From Perkinsus marinus ATCC 50983 (lineage: Eukaryota > Perkinsozoa > Perkinsida > Perkinsidae): 33,465 nt of DNA. How positions within the stretch are numbered: position 1 is the stretch's first letter; each line of letters begins with the position of its first letter. The position numbers and the translations under genes were made by a program. Under the pieces are notes generated by a model that saw only the letters and a program-made list of their open reading frames with translations, was not told where the DNA came from and did no database searches. Below, piece by piece: positions 29,348-33,465 of this stretch. The stretch lies in NCBI RefSeq assembly GCF_000006405.1, contig NW_003206671.1, positions 67,321 through 100,785 on the forward strand, given 5' to 3'.

Positions 29348-30400
29348 TCATTCGATGAGAAGCTCGCGGTTGGTATACTCGGCATAGTTAGCGCGATGCT
29401 CGTAAAACAAATCTCTCACCGCAGCAACATATCTGATACGTTTCTTCAACAACAGAGAAAGGCGAAATGTGTAATACTTACTTGGCGTGAATGGTTTCAA
29501 CAGTATCTTGCTCTTCCCATGTGATAGGGGATCCTACAACGAGAACGAAGTCCTTGAGTCGTCTCGGGTTCCACGTTTTCGCTACAGCCCAGCCAACCCC
29601 GAATCGGCGTTGCAGCCAACGACGGAATGACAGGAGAAAATCGCTCGTTTCTGACCGACGAAAGAACTCTTCCTGTTAGTTTATGGGCTAATGCGACTTG
29701 CACTTACCGTAGGCGATGGACTCCCCGAAAGAGTAGCAGGGAACAATGGGTATCCGACCAGCATCTCGAGCCAGCTTGATGAAGCCCTTTCTGTTCTTGC
29801 ATAAAATTGTGTCATGAGTGGGAGAATAAGGAATTAGTTGCTCTCGAGTTCCTCCAACAACAATGGTGAGACTGTATCCTTGCTCCAGAGCTGTCATGCA
29901 AGTAGGGCGACCCGCATCGATCATGCCACACCAGAGGTACGTCTCTCTCATGAGAGGAACCTTGAAGCAAATTGACGCGGCTAACTTGCATGTGTCGTGC
30001 GGAATGCTATAGAATGCTTGAGGATGGCACATAGACATCACGCCATGAGGATGCAAAGAGTAAATGACTTTCGGGTGCCGGACTAGAGCTCGCTTGTCCA
30101 CAAATACAGTCTCCACATTGGAGGCAAAGCTCTTCAAGTTCCGCGCATGGAGCCATCCCACAAGCTGGTAGAATGCAGGCCAAAACCTGCAAGGAGCATT
30201 GTCGAGAACTCAGAGCCGCCCCAACCTCCTCCTCACCTGCTCCATGGCTCGTACTCCGCTCCGTCGAACAGATAGACAAGGTATGCCAGGACGAATCCCG
30301 TGAAAGTTGAGCGACGGTTGACGCCGGCCACTGCTGTCGGGAGAAGAAATAAAGCCAACGCATATAGCAGCTGTCGTTTGAATTTCGAAGTTGAGGACAT
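29348..30400 (-). CDS. DGAT2: DGAT2-family acyltransferase, 4 exons
   Basis: Acyl-CoA:diacylglycerol (or monoacylglycerol) acyltransferase family, making storage triacylglycerol at the ER. Minus-strand exons: 30400-30237, 30186-29708, 29668-29482, 29432-29348. They join in frame to 304 residues with GT-AG introns of about 39-50 nt. The N-terminus has two hydrophobic segments (LLYALALFLLPTAVAG; GFVLAYLVYLF), the usual hairpin anchor. The catalytic-type HPHG is at residues 100-103, followed by the GGTREQL block, CKNRKGFIKLARDAGRIPIVPCYSFGE, VVGSPITW, and a YVAAVRDLFYEHRANYAE C-terminus, all in family order. The third-exon acceptor is chosen at GGAAG because the nearer CAG would shift the frame. 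Diacylglycerol versus monoacylglycerol or wax substrate cannot be told. Confidence 0.92.
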
Positions 30401-31508
30401 TTGATTGCTAAATTGGATGCAGGAGCTAAGGGAAGTCTAGACAATCGGTGAACTCTGGATAGCTGCTTGTCTTGATAGTAGGTGTGTTCGATGTGCCACG
30501 GAACGCGAAAGATTTGTCTGACAATGCGTCAATGACGCGTTGCCATGCGTGTGTATAGACAGTAATCATGACCTGTCTTATACATCTGGTCGTACAGAAT
30601 ATTTTAGAGTATGCCCTCCTCTGCGATGGTCGAAGACGACTCGCCTAGATGAGTTTGTAAGATGATTGGCTTCGCCTCACGTATTCAACGGTATCGAATT
30701 CCCGGTTCGTATTGCATCTCATGGGTGTCTATTGTGGTTAGTGCACGTAGTAGATTTAGATAGTTACGGAACGAGCGAAGCTAACGGAGGTCTCTCACTT
30801 CACAAACACTCCGTGCATGCGTATGTACGTGCGTACACAATTATTCAGAAAAGTTATGTTGAAAAGTCATACACCGTTGTATAGCCTTTAGTCCGGGCTT
30901 AGCCAAGGAATGCAGAACCTGACTCATTCTAACTGAGTTTGAACATGGTATGATAGATCTACATGTAAAAAATTCTTTCGTCAGGGAAATGACGTGATCG
31001 GGAATCGAACCTGCGACCTAGATGATGCAGCACGACACTCCAATCCCAAGCGAGCTCCGTCTCTTATCCGAGAAGCCCTAGTTACTAGAAATATTGAGAT
31101 TGACGACTGTGTGATGTTGTGTTCGTAGATAGATGTAAACTCAATCTCTTCAAGTGAGGAATCCTCGCTTAGGAATCAGGCGTTGCCAACCGCGGTTAGC
31201 TCACTCTCGTCTACCTCACTCTGAGCAGAGCTGACGTCTATAATGCGCTCTTCGTGCAAGGCTACACCTCAGGATCGCGGAACTCACATTGATAGCAGCG
31301 CACCTCATAGCGCAGTACTCACTACAAAAGTTGCACAATAAGGATGGGCTGAACGGCTAGTCCGCCCGAGTCCCGCATCGTACATGTAGTGCTCGTGGAA
31401 TTGTGTGTCACTATACTACTTATGGTATGTTGCTCCTCCCCCGCTTCCTCAACTCGTGTAACCTTTGCCTGAGTATTCTCAGTTATTTCCAATTGATTCT
31501 TCGTAAAG
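30401..31508. other. Divergent promoter region, DGAT2-like to HIT gene
   Basis: About 1.1 kb without a supported gene. Contains the degenerate MITE end (30762-30789), a 13-bp palindrome GCGTCA-A-TGACGC (30526-30538), an imperfect hairpin GTATAGACAG/CTGTCTTATAC (about 30553-30584), and a T-arm-like stretch near 31000 that does not complete a tRNA. Confidence 0.5.
30762..30789 (+). repeat. Degenerate single copy of the MITE end
   Basis: AGTTACGG...CGAGCGAAGC...AACGGAG matches the 809-838 end with about four differences and is likewise followed by a TGCG/TACG alternating stretch. No matching inverted end was seen, so this may be a truncated or solo copy. Confidence 0.45.
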
Positions 31509-32170
31509 ATGTCGGGAGCCGCGTACGACCACAACAACATTTTCGCCAAGATTATCCGAGGAGAGGTAGTGCGTCGTCTGTCCTCTGTCTCGATCCTCTA
31601 ACACCGTCTCGGTTACTCCAGATACCGTGTCATAAGATTTTTGAGACCGAGCATTCACTCGCAATACTGGATGCGTTCCCCGTGACTGAGGGGCACGCTT
31701 TGCTACTGCCGAAGGTGGAGGGGTACTGTGCGCTCAACTCATTCTCCGGGGAGTGTCTATATCGTAGATATGCTACGATGGACGCAATGCCCTCTGAGGT
31801 TGCTGCGGCTTTCCTTGCCGATCTTCCCAAACTCGCGAGAGCAGTGAAACTGGGTAATGGGGAATCGGTGAGGAGGAGCTTGGTCTCGAATGATTGTTCT
31901 CAGCTACTGGTGCTGACGGTCTCAACATCTGTCAGAACAATGAGAAATGCGCTGGGCAGGAGGTGAGTTCCGATATGGGATTCTACAGTGTCTTCAGGGT
32001 TGGTGGAAATTTAGGTTCCTCATGTTCATGTCCATGTGATCCCTCGCTACACTAATGACACGCTGGGCATCAAGTTCCCTGCTAGTGCAAAGGAGATGAT
32101 TACTCCTGAGGAAGCCAAGCAAGTACTGAGGGATGTGAAAGCTCTGGGCGCTACGGGTGTGAATTTGTGA
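31509..32170 (+). CDS. HIT-family nucleotide hydrolase, 5 exons
   Basis: Histidine-triad protein of the Hint/HIT class, which hydrolyses nucleoside phosphoramidates or related AMP-linked substrates, probably in the cytosol. Exons: 31509-31565, 31622-31722, 31768-31853, 31904-31962, 32015-32170. They total 459 bases (152 residues), all in frame. Motifs: NNIFAKIIRGEIPCHKIFETEHSLAILDAFPVTEGHALLLPK at the N-terminus, ATGADGLNICQNNEKCAGQEV, and the triad HVHVH at residues 104-108 in VPHVHVHVIPRY, whose middle and last His act in catalysis. The roughly 35-residue C-terminal extension (KFPASAKEMITPEEAKQVLRDVKAL) is typical of bacterial-like HIT proteins. The start ATG immediately precedes the conserved N-terminal block. 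Confidence 0.93.
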
Positions 32171-32329
32171 TACAGGTGTTGCAGAAGATGCAAGCGAACC
32201 TCTAATTGTTCAGAGTGGACCCAGTTCGGCCTGTTCTTTCTACTGCCATTCTTGCGTTGTAACTTATGATCATCTGGTTGAGTGGGACGATACTGCGAGA
32301 GTTCTTCGAAGTGACCAATCAAACTCAGG

Positions 32330-33465
32330 ATGGATAAATTAACTTCAAAGAACGCTGCTAGTATAGATTGGAGAACGGTCGAGACTTTACGGACGAGAGT
32401 CGAGGAACTGAGGAAGTTCAGGGCCAGCCGGATGGGGTGGGTGACCACAGATGTATCATTGAGGATGAGGGTCTTCCAACTCAGGTCAAAGACTCTTTCA
32501 GAAAGTGAAAACGCCTCTGCGAACAACATCAATCGACAGATCCAAGAGGTAGTCCTGATTGTCCTCCCCGTCCGCACTTCCGGGTTCAGATTCTGAAAGA
32601 GACGTTAACCATTGATGAGCAGCTCGCCAATCTCGAAAATCTCGATCTCCCTACGGAGAAGGAAAGTGATAACAACCGCTCAATGCCATGTAACGGGCAT
32701 CTGATGTAGCAAGGTACAACGACAACTGAGGATGGAACGGCTAGGGTTAAAGCGCTCCTATTTCGCAAACCTAAGTTGGAAACGGGTGAGCATTCGGTTC
32801 AAGTATGGTTGACTCGATCGGTCCCATTAGTAACTTCACAATCGGTGGTTCGCATCGATTCGGGAAAGGGTACGGCAACTCCAGAGGAGGGCCTATCGGC
32901 TCAGAAGAGTATTGGGATGGGGGATAGCTATGAGAAGGCCACGCAGTGCGAACGTTTACGCGATAATACTGAGCAAGGTGGCACCCATAGTGGCGCGGAG
33001 TGATCGCCACTGGTTCCTCATTTTAGAGATCCCAGCGGCTGAGTTGGAATGTGTCGTCCAGCGTGAATCGCCTCCAGTGAAATCGTGGTCGCGGGGTCGA
33101 CGATCTTCTGCCCGTAACCCGATATTCCCGAGGCGGGGTTCGAGCGCACTGGACAAGATGAGAGCAGCTGCGAGGGTTAGTTTGGGCGCAAATAATCGGA
33201 AAGTTCATCGTTCTTGAATATCGTCTGTGGTGATATTCAGGCCGCTAATCAGGAAAACTACGATGGTAGCACTCCTGCTCGAAACGACGTCGTCAGTCTC
33301 ACCGAAGAAGAGAAAGAGAATATTTGCAAACAGCGAGATTTTGAAGAGTTCATTCAGCGCGCGAGCAAAATTGTTGAGAAAGCCATAGGCATTTCTGACC
33401 TACCGGTAGGGCATAGTTTCGGAAACGTGTCTCTGAGCTTGTCTGACACTATGAGCCTCTACTTG
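32330..33465 (+). CDS. DYNC1I: Cytoplasmic dynein intermediate chain, N-terminal part (cut by window end)
   Basis: Scaffold subunit of dynein that binds light chains, dynactin and the heavy chain. Exons: 32330-32548, 32590-32665, 32714-32785, 32831 to about 33013, about 33029 on. They join in frame across introns of 41-48 nt where resolved. The N-terminus is helical (DWRTVETLRTRVEELRKFRASRMGW), followed by ILKETLTIDEQLANLENLDLP and KPKLETGVTSQSV. SYEKATQC aligns with the light-chain-binding TYTKETQT segment of animal chains. Last comes the diagnostic LTEEEKENICKQRDFEEFIQRASKIVEKAI, which matches the conserved segment before the WD40 propeller. The propeller itself lies beyond the window. It could be an axonemal relative, but the TEEEK...FF/I...SRIVERAL block favours the cytoplasmic type. 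Confidence 0.8.

Noticed and set aside
29497-29703. Minus-strand 68-codon frame beginning MQVALAHKLTG
   Set aside because: It is the wrong frame of DGAT2-like exon 3. The correct frame reads EFFRRSETSDFLLSFRRWLQ and joins its neighbours.
30990-31062. tRNA-like stretch (GCAGGTTCGATTCCCGA on the minus strand)
   Set aside because: A D-arm-like segment is present, but the T-stem has mismatches and the acceptor ends do not pair.

Overview
The window looks like nuclear DNA from a small-genome alveolate. A Perkinsus-type organism is the best guess, but this is inference. Genes are dense on both strands and are split by many GT-AG introns, mostly 45-57 bases. The tyrosyl-tRNA synthetase closely resembles apicomplexan enzymes as I remember them, down to the last residues (IKSYKVTK).

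Layout: a charged coiled-coil ORF (minus, 76-642); a probable MITE with 30-bp inverted ends (809-1337); cytosolic tyrosyl-tRNA synthetase (minus, 14 exons, 1968-4070); V-ATPase subunit D (plus, 8 exons, 4892-6093); a very long VWA8-type AAA+/VWA gene (plus, 6393-15969) whose non-coding parts hold two identical antisense tRNA-Arg(ACG) genes, a 62-bp tandem duplication and hairpins; an unrecognised proline-rich gene (minus, 17057-18714); poorly resolved hypothetical coding (about 18.9-22.4 kb); a gene-poor island (22.4-27.4 kb) with an orphan Myb/SANT-like ORF; a cysteine-rich type I membrane protein resembling GLG1 (27428-28927); a DGAT2-family acyltransferase (minus, 29348-30400); a HIT hydrolase (31509-32170); and the 5' part of a cytoplasmic dynein intermediate chain, cut by the window end. 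The recognised genes are housekeeping functions and are not an operon or pathway: translation, vacuolar acidification, a mitochondrial-type AAA+ protein, secretory pathway, lipid synthesis, nucleotide metabolism and microtubule transport.

The most unusual signal is a family of 22-bp 'zig-zag' sequences, mostly in the 22.4-27.4 kb island. In each, an 8-mer is expanded into its first 7 bases, then the reverse complement of the whole 8-mer, then its last 7 bases. The 8-mer differs at every site but the 7+8+7 geometry is constant. I count 15 cases, 11 exact and 4 with one mismatch. They look like scars of a fixed-geometry process, either hairpin-type transposon excision at 8-bp target duplications or a double template switch, and not copies of one repeat.
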